Shown one piece after another: positions 25,000 to 33,096 of a DNA stretch of 49,571 nucleotides (the stretch's first letter is position 1; each line of letters starts with the position of its first letter). A program made the position numbers and the translations under genes. The DNA lies in contig NZ_JABXKF010000176.1 of NCBI RefSeq assembly GCF_017115165.1, forward strand, positions 1 to 49,571, given 5' to 3'. The stretch comes from Nostoc sp. LPT. GTDB taxonomy: Bacteria; Cyanobacteriota; Cyanobacteriia; Cyanobacteriales; Nostocaceae. Below the pieces are notes generated by a model. That model was not told where the DNA came from, did not search any database, and worked only from the letters and a program-made list of their open reading frames with translations.

Positions 25000-25950
25000 A
25001 TGTCGAGAGGAATATCAAGTCAATTTATCCCATTTCCGATGCTGCGCCGAAGTTCTCAGGGTTGGAAGCCCACTCTCAGACTTCTCTTTTTGTTAATGGG
25101 AGGATGCTTAGTACTGATTTCCGACTCTACCGTAGCACAAGCACAAATTTCCAACAGCAACGTGCTACTGGCTCAAGAAAATGGGGAGATTTTACCACCA
25201 CCGCCAATTCCTTTTGGTCAACAGCCATCACCGCAGTTACAACAAAGTCAAGCAGAGGACTTCAATCAATCTGAAGTTAACTTTCAGCCTACCCAGCCAG
25301 TACAAGACAATCAATTTGAACAGAATTTTCAGCCCTCTCAACCATTACCGAACAATCAATTTGAGCAAAATTTTCAGCCCTCTCAACCTTCACAGTTTAG
25401 TCAATATAACCAGAACTTTGAGCGCTATTTAGTTTATGTTGATGGTAGTGATTTTCAGACACTACAAGCAATACGTCAGATTGAACCCAGTGCTTACATT
25501 CGCCAGTTCCAAGGCCGGAATGTAATTCAGTCAGGAGTTTTTAACAGAGTAGGCAACGCCCAACAACGGGTGAATGAGCTACAGTCACGAGGCATATATA
25601 ACGCCCGAATTATTAGCTTTGGTAACGGACAGGAAATAAATGCAGACAATGGCAACTATAACTATAGAGACGATCGCAATAATATAAATGCTAATAGACG
25701 AGTCTCTAGATATTATGTCGCCATTCCCACTACTTCCGAACAGTTAAGAGCGATCGCAGCACAAGTTAGGCAGAATTTAGGTCGATTTACCCAAGATTTA
25801 GGACGATCTGGCGGAGTCCTCGAAAGGACGCAACCACGAGGCCCGCATGTAGCAGTAGGGCCTTTCCAAAATCGATTCCAAGCTGAGGAATGGAACAAGT
25901 ATATCCGAAATATCGGATACGGTAATGCCAGAGTTTACTACGGAAAGTGA
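25000..25950 (+). CDS. exported Gln-rich protein with SPOR-like repeats
   Basis: The 316-residue protein has a hydrophobic segment (residues 25-45) followed by AQAQ, a plausible signal peptidase site. A Gln/Pro/Phe-rich linker (about 70-135) repeats NNQFEQNFQPSQP. Two SPOR-like modules follow: YLVYVDGSDF...QSGVFN at about 144-205 and YYVAIPTTSE...VAVGPFQNR at about 235-310. SPOR domains bind denuded peptidoglycan, often at division sites. It stands alone between mnmA and the cysteine synthase gene. The domain call is based on the repeated strand-helix pattern ending in a GxF motif. Confidence 0.75.
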   Translation: MSRGISSQFIPFPMLRRSSQGWKPTLRLLFLLMGGCLVLISDSTVAQAQISNSNVLLAQENGEILPPPPIPFGQQPSPQLQQSQAEDFNQSEVNFQPTQPVQDNQFEQNFQPSQPLPNNQFEQNFQPSQPSQFSQYNQNFERYLVYVDGSDFQTLQAIRQIEPSAYIRQFQGRNVIQSGVFNRVGNAQQRVNELQSRGIYNARIISFGNGQEINADNGNYNYRDDRNNINANRRVSRYYVAIPTTSEQLRAIAAQVRQNLGRFTQDLGRSGGVLERTQPRGPHVAVGPFQNRFQAEEWNKYIRNIGYGNARVYYGK

Positions 25951-26095
25951 ATAAGTGGGGAGTTAGGAGTGAGGGAAGTACACCAACGGCAAGCGCTCCA
26001 ATGTAAGTATCATAGAATTTTAGGCAAATCAGTTGTAAATCATCCTACAGCTATCAGCCAAAATTTTTATAGAGACTCACACAACTACAGTCAAA

Positions 26096-27070
26096 ATGGA
26101 TATAAAGAATGGCTTCGTTGGCGCTGTTGGCAATACCCCTTTAATTCGCTTAAACAGTTTTAGCGAAGAAACAGGATGTGAAATCCTTGCCAAAGCAGAA
26201 TTTCTCAATCCTGGGGGTTCCGTCAAAGACCGCGCCGCACTTTACATCATCGAAGATGCAGAAAAGAAAGGTCTACTCAAACCGGGTGGTACTGTTGTAG
26301 AAGGAACCGCTGGTAATACTGGCATTGGACTAGCACATATTTGCAACGCCAAAGGCTACAAATGCCTAATTATTATTCCCGATACCCAGTCACAAGAAAA
26401 GATAGATGCATTGACAGCACTAGGAGCAGAAGTTCGTCCCATCCCTGCCGTACCCTACAAAGATCCGAACAACTACGTCAAGCTATCAGGTAGAGTCGCT
26501 GCTGAGTTGGAAAATGCCATTTGGGCAAATCAGTTTGATAATTTAGCCAACCGTCTCGTCCACTACGAAACCACAGGGCCGGAAATTTGGACGCAGACAG
26601 ATGGTAAAATAGATGCATGGACAACTGCAACTGGTACTGGTGGTACTTATGCTGGTGTAGCATTGTACTTAAAAGAAAAAAATCCAGAAATTAAATGTGT
26701 TGTAGCTGATCCGCTGGGTAGTGGACTTTATAGCTATGTCAAAACTGGTGAAATCAAGATAGAGGGAAATTCCATCACTGAAGGTATCGGTAACGGTCGT
26801 GTTACAGCCAATATGGAAGGTGCACCTGCTGATGATGCCATCCAAATCGATGACCAGGAAGCTTTGCGAGTAGTTTACCAACTGCTGAGGAAAGATGGAT
26901 TGTTAATGGGCGGCTCAACAGGTATTAATGTTGGGGCAGCTGTTGCCCTAGCGAAGCAATTGGGGCCAGGACATACCATTGTCACCATCTTGTGTGATAG
27001 TGGTTCCCGGTATCAATCGCGGATATTCAACCCTGAATGGCTAGCCTCAAAAGGACTTTCAATAGATTAG
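26096..27070 (+). CDS. cysK: cysteine synthase (PLP-dependent, CysK-like)
   Basis: The 324-residue fold-type II PLP enzyme has PGGSVKDRAAL with the PLP lysine, GTAGNTGIGLA and GGSTGINVGAAVALA for phosphate binding. It makes cysteine from O-acetylserine and sulfide. The GTAGNTG loop differs from the TSGNTG of the best-studied CysK, so a related activity such as another beta-substitution is possible. Heptamer repeats follow, and the next gene begins inside them. Confidence 0.92.
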   Translation: MDIKNGFVGAVGNTPLIRLNSFSEETGCEILAKAEFLNPGGSVKDRAALYIIEDAEKKGLLKPGGTVVEGTAGNTGIGLAHICNAKGYKCLIIIPDTQSQEKIDALTALGAEVRPIPAVPYKDPNNYVKLSGRVAAELENAIWANQFDNLANRLVHYETTGPEIWTQTDGKIDAWTTATGTGGTYAGVALYLKEKNPEIKCVVADPLGSGLYSYVKTGEIKIEGNSITEGIGNGRVTANMEGAPADDAIQIDDQEALRVVYQLLRKDGLLMGGSTGINVGAAVALAKQLGPGHTIVTILCDSGSRYQSRIFNPEWLASKGLSID

Positions 27071-27205
27071 TCATTAGTCATTAGTCATTAGTCACTTGTA
27101 CTTAGCGTAGTCGTTGGCGCAGCCTCTCCAAGAGTTTATTGGTCATTAGCTTCCGACTTTTGACAAATGACAAATGACAAATGACAAAGGACAAATGACA
27201 AATGA
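27067..27205. repeat. heptamer repeats TAGTCAT and GACAAAT
   Basis: Four TTAGTCA units and then six GACAAAT-type units fill the gap after cysK. The last unit overlaps the ATG of the next gene. Confidence 0.8.
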
Positions 27206-27540
27206 CCAACATCACTCAACCATCAGACTTCCCAAAAATAGATCAAGACTCTTCTCCTAAATGTGTGCGGGTTTGTCAAAATCGTACTTGTAAAAAGCAA
27301 GGTGCAGTCAAGGTTTTAGCAGCTTTTACAGCTTTGCCAATCCCTGATGTAACTGTAACGGCTAGCAGCTGTTTAGGACAATGTGGCAATGGCCCAATGG
27401 TGCTGATATTACCCGATATGGTCTGGTATAGCGGCGTTCAACCTGATGAAGTATCTCTACTGATAGAAAATCATTTGCTAGGTGGTCAAAGAGTCAAACA
27501 GATGCTCTATTATCGGTTTCATCCCCAGAAAGAAAGCTAA
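27202..27540 (+). CDS. thioredoxin-like [2Fe-2S] ferredoxin
   Basis: The 112-residue protein has the thioredoxin-like ferredoxin ligand set: CQNRTCKKQG near residue 27 and SSCLGQCGNGP near residue 65. Relatives occur as NuoE-like domains and stand-alone electron carriers in cyanobacteria. The start ATG lies inside a heptamer repeat, so its translation signal is unusual. The next gene starts about 50 nt downstream in the same direction. Confidence 0.88.
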   Translation: MTNITQPSDFPKIDQDSSPKCVRVCQNRTCKKQGAVKVLAAFTALPIPDVTVTASSCLGQCGNGPMVLILPDMVWYSGVQPDEVSLLIENHLLGGQRVKQMLYYRFHPQKES

Positions 27541-27589
27541 ATTTTCAATATTAAGCTCTGCAATCTTTTTGACTGAAGTGAGGCATCCA

Positions 27590-28522
27590 ATGAATATCCA
27601 GCAGCTGCGTCAATCCTTAAAACAAAAGTGGCTTGTTTACTACAAGCAAAATATTTCCTGGCTAGTCAAAATGCGAGTTTGGACCACTTATGATGGTTTG
27701 CGCCGTCCTTTGTCCGGTTTTATTTTGGCAACTCTGTCTGTTTTGGAACCCCAGTTTGATGAAATACTTTCTTTTATGGTGGAGCTGAATAACGATCCAG
27801 ATAAAATAGTCGCTGCTTTAGGTCTTAACTTCAATCCCGATCAAGAGTTACGTTTAATAAAATCAGACCATTTTATAGCTACCACCCAAGTTGAAAACGA
27901 GTCGCCAGATGAGAAGTCTTCTAAAGATAAACATCTGTCATCGGTTGTAACTGCTACCGAGATTGTGCCTCATTCTCTTGCCAAAACTTCAGACTCCAAC
28001 TTGCCACGCGCCGAGAAACTTGTGCCATCATTTACAGCTACTACTGAGGTAATTCCTACACGCAAACCTGAGTTAGTAGTTGCATTTGCTACTAAAATTG
28101 CTCCAGATACTCCAGCAAAAACGCCAGCCTCCGGTTTTGTAAGCGAATATCAATCACTACAATCGCCCCTTGAACGCCTCTCTTCAGGAAACTCGCTGAC
28201 AATGACTGCTGAGGTTAACACCAAAGCCAAAACTATGCCATATGCGGCGTTAGCTACTGAGATTAAAAGCAACGCGCCATCTAACCTAATCCCTGTGGGC
28301 GCATTCCTGGCAATTACCACTGAGATTGACAGTAATGGTAAACCAGTGCGATCGCTAGCAATTACTACTAAGGTTAAAAGCAACGATAAACAACCGAATA
28401 TTCAACCACAAGAGTTTAAAAGCAAAGTAAATTTACCAACCACAAATGCCCGTAGTCTAGCTTCTTGGGTAGATGAATTTTGTTACGGTGCTAGGGATAA
28501 AGAGAAAGATATTTTGATTTGA
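27590..28522 (+). CDS. DUF5331-like cyanobacterial protein with degenerate Ala/Thr-rich repeats
   Basis: The product is about 310 residues from MNIQQLRQSL; an earlier in-frame start at 27482 overlaps the ferredoxin gene and is rejected. Residues 1-85 (WLVYYKQNISWLVK, RPLSGFILATLSVLEP, IVAALGLNFNPDQEL) resemble the conserved head of DUF5331. Residues 125-285 hold degenerate repeats such as ATTEVIP, FATKIAP, LATEIKS, AITTEIDS and AITTKVKS. The C-terminus (SLASWVDEFCYGARDKE) is again conserved-looking. Function unknown. It converges with ygfZ, whose end is one nt away. Confidence 0.7.
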   Translation: MNIQQLRQSLKQKWLVYYKQNISWLVKMRVWTTYDGLRRPLSGFILATLSVLEPQFDEILSFMVELNNDPDKIVAALGLNFNPDQELRLIKSDHFIATTQVENESPDEKSSKDKHLSSVVTATEIVPHSLAKTSDSNLPRAEKLVPSFTATTEVIPTRKPELVVAFATKIAPDTPAKTPASGFVSEYQSLQSPLERLSSGNSLTMTAEVNTKAKTMPYAALATEIKSNAPSNLIPVGAFLAITTEIDSNGKPVRSLAITTKVKSNDKQPNIQPQEFKSKVNLPTTNARSLASWVDEFCYGARDKEKDILI

Positions 28523-28523
28523 A

Positions 28524-29519
28524 TTAGGGGTACTCGTGAGAAACAAACGGGATTTCTACTATTTCACCCTCAGTTTCTCCTACTTGGACTTTTAAACCTA
28601 CACCACCAGCTTTGGTGCGAATGTAACCTAGTCCAAAGTAACCATCAGCTGTTTGGGTGTAACTAGTAAGTTTGCCGACCTTTTCATCTCCAACTGCGAT
28701 CGCACTTCCAACTTCCACAGGGGCACTGAGCCGAACACCAAGCAAGTGTTGTTTTACACCTTTATATGTATTTAACCGAGCAATGGTTTCTTGCCCAATA
28801 TAGCAACCTTTAGTAAAAGAAATTGTTTGCCACAAGCCAACTTCCAAAGGATTGTAATCATCTGTAAGTTCTGCGTCTGGGGCGGGGCGGCCTTGTAAGA
28901 TTCGTAAGGTATCCCAGGCGCGATCGCTCATCTCTACCGCCCCAGCTTCTAACAGTTTGTTCCACACTGTTTCTTTGTCAGTATAGGGGAAAGTGAAGGT
29001 GTATCCGGGCGCAGCTAACCCGCTCCCCACAGCAATCCGCACGCCCTCAGCCGGAGCGATCGTGTATACTTGGTGACTACCATAAGGTTGGCCGATGAGT
29101 TCGCCAATACCCAACTTTTCTAAAACAGTGTCGCTTCCTGGGCCAATCAGGCTGAAGGTGTTGGTGTATTGGGTAATATCAGATAATTCCACCTTATCTG
29201 CATAGAAAATATATTTATCCAGCCATTCCATCAAAAACTGGCGACGGTTAGGTGAAACCAGCAAGATTACCGCATCTTCTCTAACGTAGGCGGTTACTAA
29301 ATCAATTGTTCTAGCTGTAGAAGTGACAAAAACCGTATCACAACCTTGTCCTGGCTTGAGTATTTGGAAATTGTTAGTACTTTGGTTGTGTAAGAAGTTG
29401 AGGCGATCGTCGCCAGCTACTTTGATCCGTCCCCAGGCGGTGCGATCGCAGATTGCAACCCCAACCCTGGCGGCTTGGATAGCGGCTGCGTCTTTATCGT
29501 CAAGTGTAGATGTTGGCAT
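28524..29519 (-). CDS. ygfZ: folate-binding YgfZ/GcvT-like protein
   Basis: The 331-residue protein has the YgfZ signature KGCYIGQE and a GcvT-like aminomethyltransferase fold (DRLNFLHNQSTNNF and later GVKQHLLGVRL). YgfZ proteins bind tetrahydrofolate and help assemble or repair certain iron-sulfur enzymes. No glycine cleavage genes are adjacent, consistent with YgfZ rather than GcvT. Start at MPTSTLD. Confidence 0.92.
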   Translation of the reverse strand: MPTSTLDDKDAAAIQAARVGVAICDRTAWGRIKVAGDDRLNFLHNQSTNNFQILKPGQGCDTVFVTSTARTIDLVTAYVREDAVILLVSPNRRQFLMEWLDKYIFYADKVELSDITQYTNTFSLIGPGSDTVLEKLGIGELIGQPYGSHQVYTIAPAEGVRIAVGSGLAAPGYTFTFPYTDKETVWNKLLEAGAVEMSDRAWDTLRILQGRPAPDAELTDDYNPLEVGLWQTISFTKGCYIGQETIARLNTYKGVKQHLLGVRLSAPVEVGSAIAVGDEKVGKLTSYTQTADGYFGLGYIRTKAGGVGLKVQVGETEGEIVEIPFVSHEYP

Positions 29520-29612
29520 AGCGATCAGAAATTGCCCTGTTTGAATGTTGTCGCACTGGAAATCTTAGCAAATAAGCGTTTGCGGCTTCAATAGCGTAGA
29601 GGTGAAAGGAAT

Positions 29613-29646
29613 GAGGCGATGCCTACGGCGGGCTGCGCCTACGCTC
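29613..29646. repeat. dispersed repeat GCGATGCCTACGGCGGGCTG
   Basis: This GC-rich segment recurs inverted at 32358-32390 and in a shorter form near 20752-20780. It lies between ygfZ and the YoeB remnant and is a typical small dispersed repeat of Nostoc-like genomes. Confidence 0.65.
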
Positions 29647-29677
29647 TTTTTCAAGATTAGATTATTTAATGATGAAA

Positions 29678-30007
29678 TTAGCGATCGCTATAATGGTATC
29701 GTGCCTGAATAAACTCGATTCGGTTATCACTTACTACGTAAACAATCCGGTCAGTTTAAGTGATTCGGCGCGACCATACATTTGCATCATAGTATCTCAA
29801 TCTTTCAGGATTGCCTGTACCTTCAAAGGGATTCCGCCTAATCTCTTCAACTAAAGATAAGACGCGGAGTGCAGTTTTTCTATTTGTCTCTACCCAGTAG
29901 GTAAGGTCTTCTAGAAATCTCCGGTCAAAAACGAGGTTACGTTCTAAATTATCTTCTTGAGAAACTTCAGATTGGGGAAGTGCATCTGGTTGTAAGTTAT
30001 CCGACAT
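29678..30007 (-). pseudogene. yoeB: YoeB/Txe-type toxin with an in-frame nonsense codon
   Basis: The leftward frame starts at 30007 and encodes a YoeB-like protein: FLEDLTYWVETNRK, RRNPFEGTGNPERL, VWSRRIT. It stops at a TAA at 29756-29758. The same frame continues as TDRIVYVVSDNRIEF and IQARYHYSD to a TAA at 29678-29680, which is the expected YoeB C-terminus with the catalytic His-Tyr. One substitution (for example CAA to TAA) explains the break. The truncated form lacks the catalytic end and should be inactive. An N-terminal extension of about 25 residues precedes the usual start. Confidence 0.85.
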
Positions 30008-30016
30008 TGAATTTAT

Positions 30017-30304
30017 TTACTCTTCTTCGTAAAGCGAGAACTCCTTACGCAACTCGTCTATAGTTTGGGGCATATTAGTCTTAGCTTTAACACGTTGTAA
30101 AGCATCTTAAAGACGTACTGCATTCTCAGGTGATTGGAACAAATATGCTGTCTCTATGATGCTGTTAAGTTCTGCAGTAGGTATGACAGATACGCTTTCT
30201 GCACCTTCACGATTAATAACTACAGGTTCACGAGTGCTAATTGCCTCTTCGTAAATTTTTTCAAAATTATTGCAAGCTTCGGTGTAGTTTGTTTTTTTAG
30301 ACAT
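30017..30304 (-). pseudogene. yefM: YefM/Phd-type antitoxin with an in-frame nonsense codon
   Basis: The leftward frame starts at 30304 and encodes a YefM-like antitoxin (YTEACNNFEKIYEEA, EPVVINREGAESVSVIP, ETAYLFQSPENAVRL). A TAA at 30107-30109 interrupts it. The frame then continues DALQRVKAKTNMPQTIDE to LRKEFSLYEEE, the usual toxin-binding C-terminus, ending 9 nt before the toxin start. Restoring TTA for TAA would give RLLDALQ. Either a second early start is used or the gene is dead. Confidence 0.85.
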
Positions 30305-30706
30305 TTTTTGTTCTTTAATTTATCTGTTACTCTTTGCTGGCAGATAGCTAAAAAGTTGCTTCAGCTTGATTTCTTGAATGATGGTTAAAATTTCCTCTTT
30401 CGATTCTATGTGCCTTGCTAGAATTTGAGCGGTTTATTCCAGTACTTACTCAGATCATAACTTGGCTAAATCTTGCCGCAAACTCTGCCCAATATAAAAC
30501 TTGAGTAATGCATCAAGTGTCACTACTGCGTTCTAGATAAACTACGAGCAATAAGCGTTGAGAAAGTAGGGATTGAACATTTTGTGTTTTGTTCCTGCTT
30601 ATATTTTAATCTTCTTTGACTACTAGCTGATAAATTATTAAAGAAAGATGCTCTGCTATTAACCGCTATCAGCAATGCTCTGGAGGCGATGTCTATTATT
30701 AAATAG
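30305..30706. other. gene-free gap in the toxin-antitoxin island
   Basis: No intact gene is supported. On the leftward strand a short open stretch (about 30465-30540) reads VTLDALLKFYIGQSLRQDL but has stops just upstream, so a decayed gene is possible. No strong repeat or RNA structure was seen. Confidence 0.35.
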
Positions 30707-31018
30707 TCAGTCTGGCAGCATATTAAGTAAAGTCTCTAGTCCTCGCTTAATAATTATTTTGTCTTTTTCATTACGAGTTACTTTGTCATCATCCAGAATT
30801 TCTTTTGCAAAGCTTTGAATTTCTTCTTTAGAGAATCCTTTCACTAAAATATTTCTTTCAAACATTATTTCTATAATGTCTGCGCGAGTAACTTCTCTTG
30901 CCTCAGCAATTTCACCCATTTTGTTCCATGTGGAATCAGTTAGCCTTAAACTTCTTACCTCTCTTGGCTCATTGGATTTTTGAGTGAACTGTCCATGTTT
31001 ATCTCTTTTTCTCATCAT
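30707..31018 (-). CDS. small protein with ribbon-helix-helix-like motif
   Basis: The 103-residue protein has a basic N-terminus (RKRDKHGQF), then REVRSLRLTDSTWNKMGEI, a strand-helix pattern like ribbon-helix-helix regulators, then a helical, charged tail. Its start is six bases from a 39-bp palindrome at 31024-31062, whose core is repeated upstream of the antitoxin-RelE operon. It is therefore a candidate for the protein that binds these sites, although the antitoxin is the alternative. Start is either of two adjacent ATGs. Confidence 0.7.
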   Translation of the reverse strand: MMRKRDKHGQFTQKSNEPREVRSLRLTDSTWNKMGEIAEAREVTRADIIEIMFERNILVKGFSKEEIQSFAKEILDDDKVTRNEKDKIIIKRGLETLLNMLPD

Positions 31019-31023
31019 ACTGC

Positions 31024-31062
31024 TTTAAACTTTTACCATGTAATACATGGTAAAAGTTTAAA
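31024..31062. promoter_or_regulatory. 39-bp palindromic operator, site 1
   Basis: TTTAAACTTTTACCATGTA at 31024-31042 is followed by a single A and its exact reverse complement at 31044-31062. The core CCATGTATTACATGG recurs in sites 2 and 3 (32030-32044 and 32081-32095). It lies directly before the ribbon-helix-helix-like gene and after the RelE-like gene. Confidence 0.8.
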
Positions 31063-31081
31063 ACAACAAGTTTGCTGATGT

Positions 31082-31423
31082 TTACATATCTTTATAAATT
31101 TCTTTCCTGTCTCCAACTGCCAACACGAGTATCAACAATATGGAATCTTGAATTTTATATAGAACTCTATAGTCTCCTGATCTAATTCTATATTGATCTG
31201 TGCTGCCCTTTAATTTTTTGACCCCAGACGGTCTAGGGTCAAAAGCTAAATTTGTGATTATTGGATTGATCTGAATCTGGATTTCGGGTGGTAGTTTTAA
31301 AAACTGCTTTCTAGCAGAATTCTTAAATTCTATTTTGTAGATCGCCTCATTCTGATCAGGGCAGGTTGAGTTCTCTTTTAATTTCGTCCCAGGAGATTGT
31401 GTCTGTTTCTTTCTCGGCGGCAC
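31082..31423 (-). CDS. relE: RelE-family mRNA interferase-like toxin
   Basis: The RelE-like part (IYKIEFKNSARKQFLKLP, KLKGSTDQYRIRSGDYRVLYKI, LILVLAVGDRKEIYK) starts about residue 28. RelE toxins cut mRNA at the ribosome. The only usable start in frame is the GTG at 31421-31423, which lies inside the preceding gene, so the two overlap by 68 nt. The first 27 residues (PRKKQTQSPGTK) are basic and not part of the domain. Arg and Tyr residues expected near the C-terminus are present. Confidence 0.88.
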   Translation of the reverse strand: MPPRKKQTQSPGTKLKENSTCPDQNEAIYKIEFKNSARKQFLKLPPEIQIQINPIITNLAFDPRPSGVKKLKGSTDQYRIRSGDYRVLYKIQDSILLILVLAVGDRKEIYKDM

Positions 31424-31973
31424 GCGCGACCTCCAAATCTATAGCATCTTCTTTGTCTCGCTCTACTGCTTCGGATATCGCATACCCTAAGTTCATAGCT
31501 GCTTTTTTATAAACACTTAGTAAGTTTTCACCATTACTTGAGCGTTTAAATAGCAATAATATACTATTTCTTAAGCCCCATGTTAACTCGTATTTTGATT
31601 TTTCAGTATCTTTTTGTAAATCTTTGAGAGCTTCAATGGCCGTTGGAGGGAAATAGTCCCAGTCACTTTTTACTAAATCAGTAAAAGCGTTATAGATATC
31701 TATTAAATATTTGGCTTGCTCTACACTTTTTGAGGATAACTTGCATTTGTCTATCAAACTTTTAATGTCTGACGCTTTTTTACCAATACAGGTAAGTCTT
31801 TCAATAATTGTTTTTAGTGGTATACCTTCTGTTTCAGAGAGGTTCTTGTAAAATTCTATTAGCTCCAATGTTTCTTTTGCTTGCCCTTGCTGAGTCAAGC
31901 AGTTTTCCAAGTATTCTTTTGTTTGTTCTATTTTTTCAAGCTCGTTGAGACTAGCCGTAATTGTGATAGTCAT
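31356..31973 (-). CDS. antitoxin-like protein with long N-terminal helical domain
   Basis: This protein is about 205 residues from MTITITAS, whose ATG at 31971-31973 has AAGGTGG a few bases upstream. Most of it (residues 1-165) is helical and unrecognised. The C-terminal 35 residues (DAIDLEVARAAEKE, then TISWDEIKRELNL) resemble the toxin-binding end of RelB-type antitoxins. It directly precedes and overlaps the RelE-like gene. A usual RelB is about 80 residues, so the first part is extra. It may sense a ligand or partner. The antitoxin role is inferred from position and the tail. Confidence 0.7.
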   Translation of the reverse strand: MTITITASLNELEKIEQTKEYLENCLTQQGQAKETLELIEFYKNLSETEGIPLKTIIERLTCIGKKASDIKSLIDKCKLSSKSVEQAKYLIDIYNAFTDLVKSDWDYFPPTAIEALKDLQKDTEKSKYELTWGLRNSILLLFKRSSNGENLLSVYKKAAMNLGYAISEAVERDKEDAIDLEVARAAEKETDTISWDEIKRELNLP

Positions 31974-32029
31974 GTCTACCACCTTAACACTGTTGACACT
32001 TCCGGTTAGCATAACTGTACCTTATTTTT

Positions 32030-32095
32030 CCATGTATTACTGGAGGTTTACAAGAAAAAAACATAAAATTCATGCTTTTACCATGTATTACTTGG
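32030..32095. promoter_or_regulatory. operator sites 2 and 3 upstream of the antitoxin-RelE operon
   Basis: CCATGTATTACTGGA (32030-32044) and CCATGTATTACTTGG (32081-32095) match the core of the palindrome at 31024-31062, one with a deleted base and one with one change. They lie 57 and 108 bases upstream of the antitoxin start, spaced by 51 bp, about five helical turns. They are likely binding sites for one regulator. Confidence 0.7.
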
Positions 32096-32207
32096 AATTT
32101 TAGAGCTATCGGGAATATATTGGGTAATTCTTATCTTTGTATACATATAAACAAAGTAAAAATACTGATTTTAATGGGTTACAAGATTTTAGCTAAAGAT
32201 AAGAAGT

Positions 32208-32351
32208 ATGAGTGAACCAATGGAAAATGATTCTAAATTTGTTCAATTAGAAATACCAGGAATGGAAGAATTTATCGTCAAATTGAAAACACAGTCAGAA
32301 TCTAACAACTCAATTGACTACAGCCGCATGAGTGAAGATTTTGCTGCTTGA
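32208..32351 (+). CDS. small open frame, 47 residues
   Basis: An ATG at 32208 begins MSEPMENDSKFVQLEIPG and the frame ends at TGA 32349-32351. The composition is acidic and no domain is recognised. It diverges from the antitoxin operon. A terminator hairpin follows at 32398-32417, which supports a transcript here. A purine-rich GATAAGAAG lies upstream. Confidence 0.4.
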   Translation: MSEPMENDSKFVQLEIPGMEEFIVKLKTQSESNNSIDYSRMSEDFAA

Positions 32352-32357
32352 AGAAAA

Positions 32358-32390
32358 AGCGTAGGCGCAGCCCGCCGTAGGCATCGCCTT
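32358..32390. repeat. dispersed repeat, inverted copy of 29613-29646
   Basis: AGCGTAGGCGCAGCCCGCCG and following bases are the reverse complement of the segment beside the YoeB remnant. The two copies bracket the toxin-antitoxin island in opposite orientation. Confidence 0.65.
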
Positions 32391-32397
32391 ATATCAC

Positions 32398-32417
32398 AAG
32401 CCCATTTGCGTGGGCTT
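32398..32417 (+). terminator. Rho-independent terminator-like hairpin
   Basis: AAGCCCA pairs with TGGGCTT around the loop TTTGCG, followed by TGTTCGTG. It lies between the small frame at 32208 and the converging gene at 32445-32933 and may serve both. Confidence 0.6.
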
Positions 32418-32444
32418 TGTTCGTGTATTCTATTTTCTAGGGCT

Positions 32445-32933
32445 TTAACCCTCTGGCAATTTAGCAAACGCCTCCTCAACCAACTCCTTTGACTTAGCAT
32501 CCAAACGCAGCCAATCCACTTCACCGAATTCATCGATTAAACTAGTATCAATATCAGCAGCTTCCTTCTCTGAGCTGTATTCAAGAAAACACACTTGATA
32601 ACACAACTCCCACAAATCGATACTCGCTTCTTGCTGTTGACGCTGCAAACGTAAATGATATCCTGGATGGGGCATCGGCAGACGAGCCAGAGTTCCTCTG
32701 ATTTCATCGGCTTCTTGGGGTGTTGCAGTTTCCATTGCTTGCAACAGCTCACTCACCAATGCTTTGATTTCATCAGTGGTGTTAGGCGGCCAAATCAGGA
32801 CATCATGGTAAGTTCCCGTCCAGGAAGATTCATCAAGCTGCTTGCGGATATTGTCGATAACGCGAATGAAAGCAGGTTGCATGAGGATTTCAGCCTGCTG
32901 CCATGCAACTGGATTTGTTATTTTAGGTGGCAT
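32445..32933 (-). CDS. conserved hypothetical protein
   Basis: The 162-residue protein (MPPKITNPVAWQQAEIL) is helical, with a Gln-rich middle (HLRLQRQQQEASIDLWELCYQVCFLEY) and an acidic C-terminus (IDTSLIDEFGEVDWLRLD). It resembles conserved cyanobacterial proteins without a known domain. It diverges from the Ser/Thr kinase gene, with about 160 nt between starts that must hold both promoters. Function unknown. Confidence 0.7.
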   Translation of the reverse strand: MPPKITNPVAWQQAEILMQPAFIRVIDNIRKQLDESSWTGTYHDVLIWPPNTTDEIKALVSELLQAMETATPQEADEIRGTLARLPMPHPGYHLRLQRQQQEASIDLWELCYQVCFLEYSSEKEAADIDTSLIDEFGEVDWLRLDAKSKELVEEAFAKLPEG

Positions 32934-33096
32934 TGGTAATAAACAGGGGCACTAAAAGAAAAATAAACAGTCTGCGTATATTAAAAAGCTGCGTTTTTAA
33001 TCTAAATCTTTTCTCAAGATAGCGGATTTCATTGAAGAAAATTTGGAGATATTTATTACCAGCTGGAAAATTAGGTAATAACTCTGGGGAGGGAAT

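Noticed and set aside
27482..27589. Earlier start of the DUF5331-like gene
   Set aside because: It would overlap the ferredoxin gene by 59 nt and add 36 residues unlike the conserved N-terminus at MNIQQL.
29678..30304. Programmed readthrough or recoding of the two TAA codons
   Set aside because: Nothing near either codon resembles a known recoding signal, and loss of the toxin followed by antitoxin decay is simpler.
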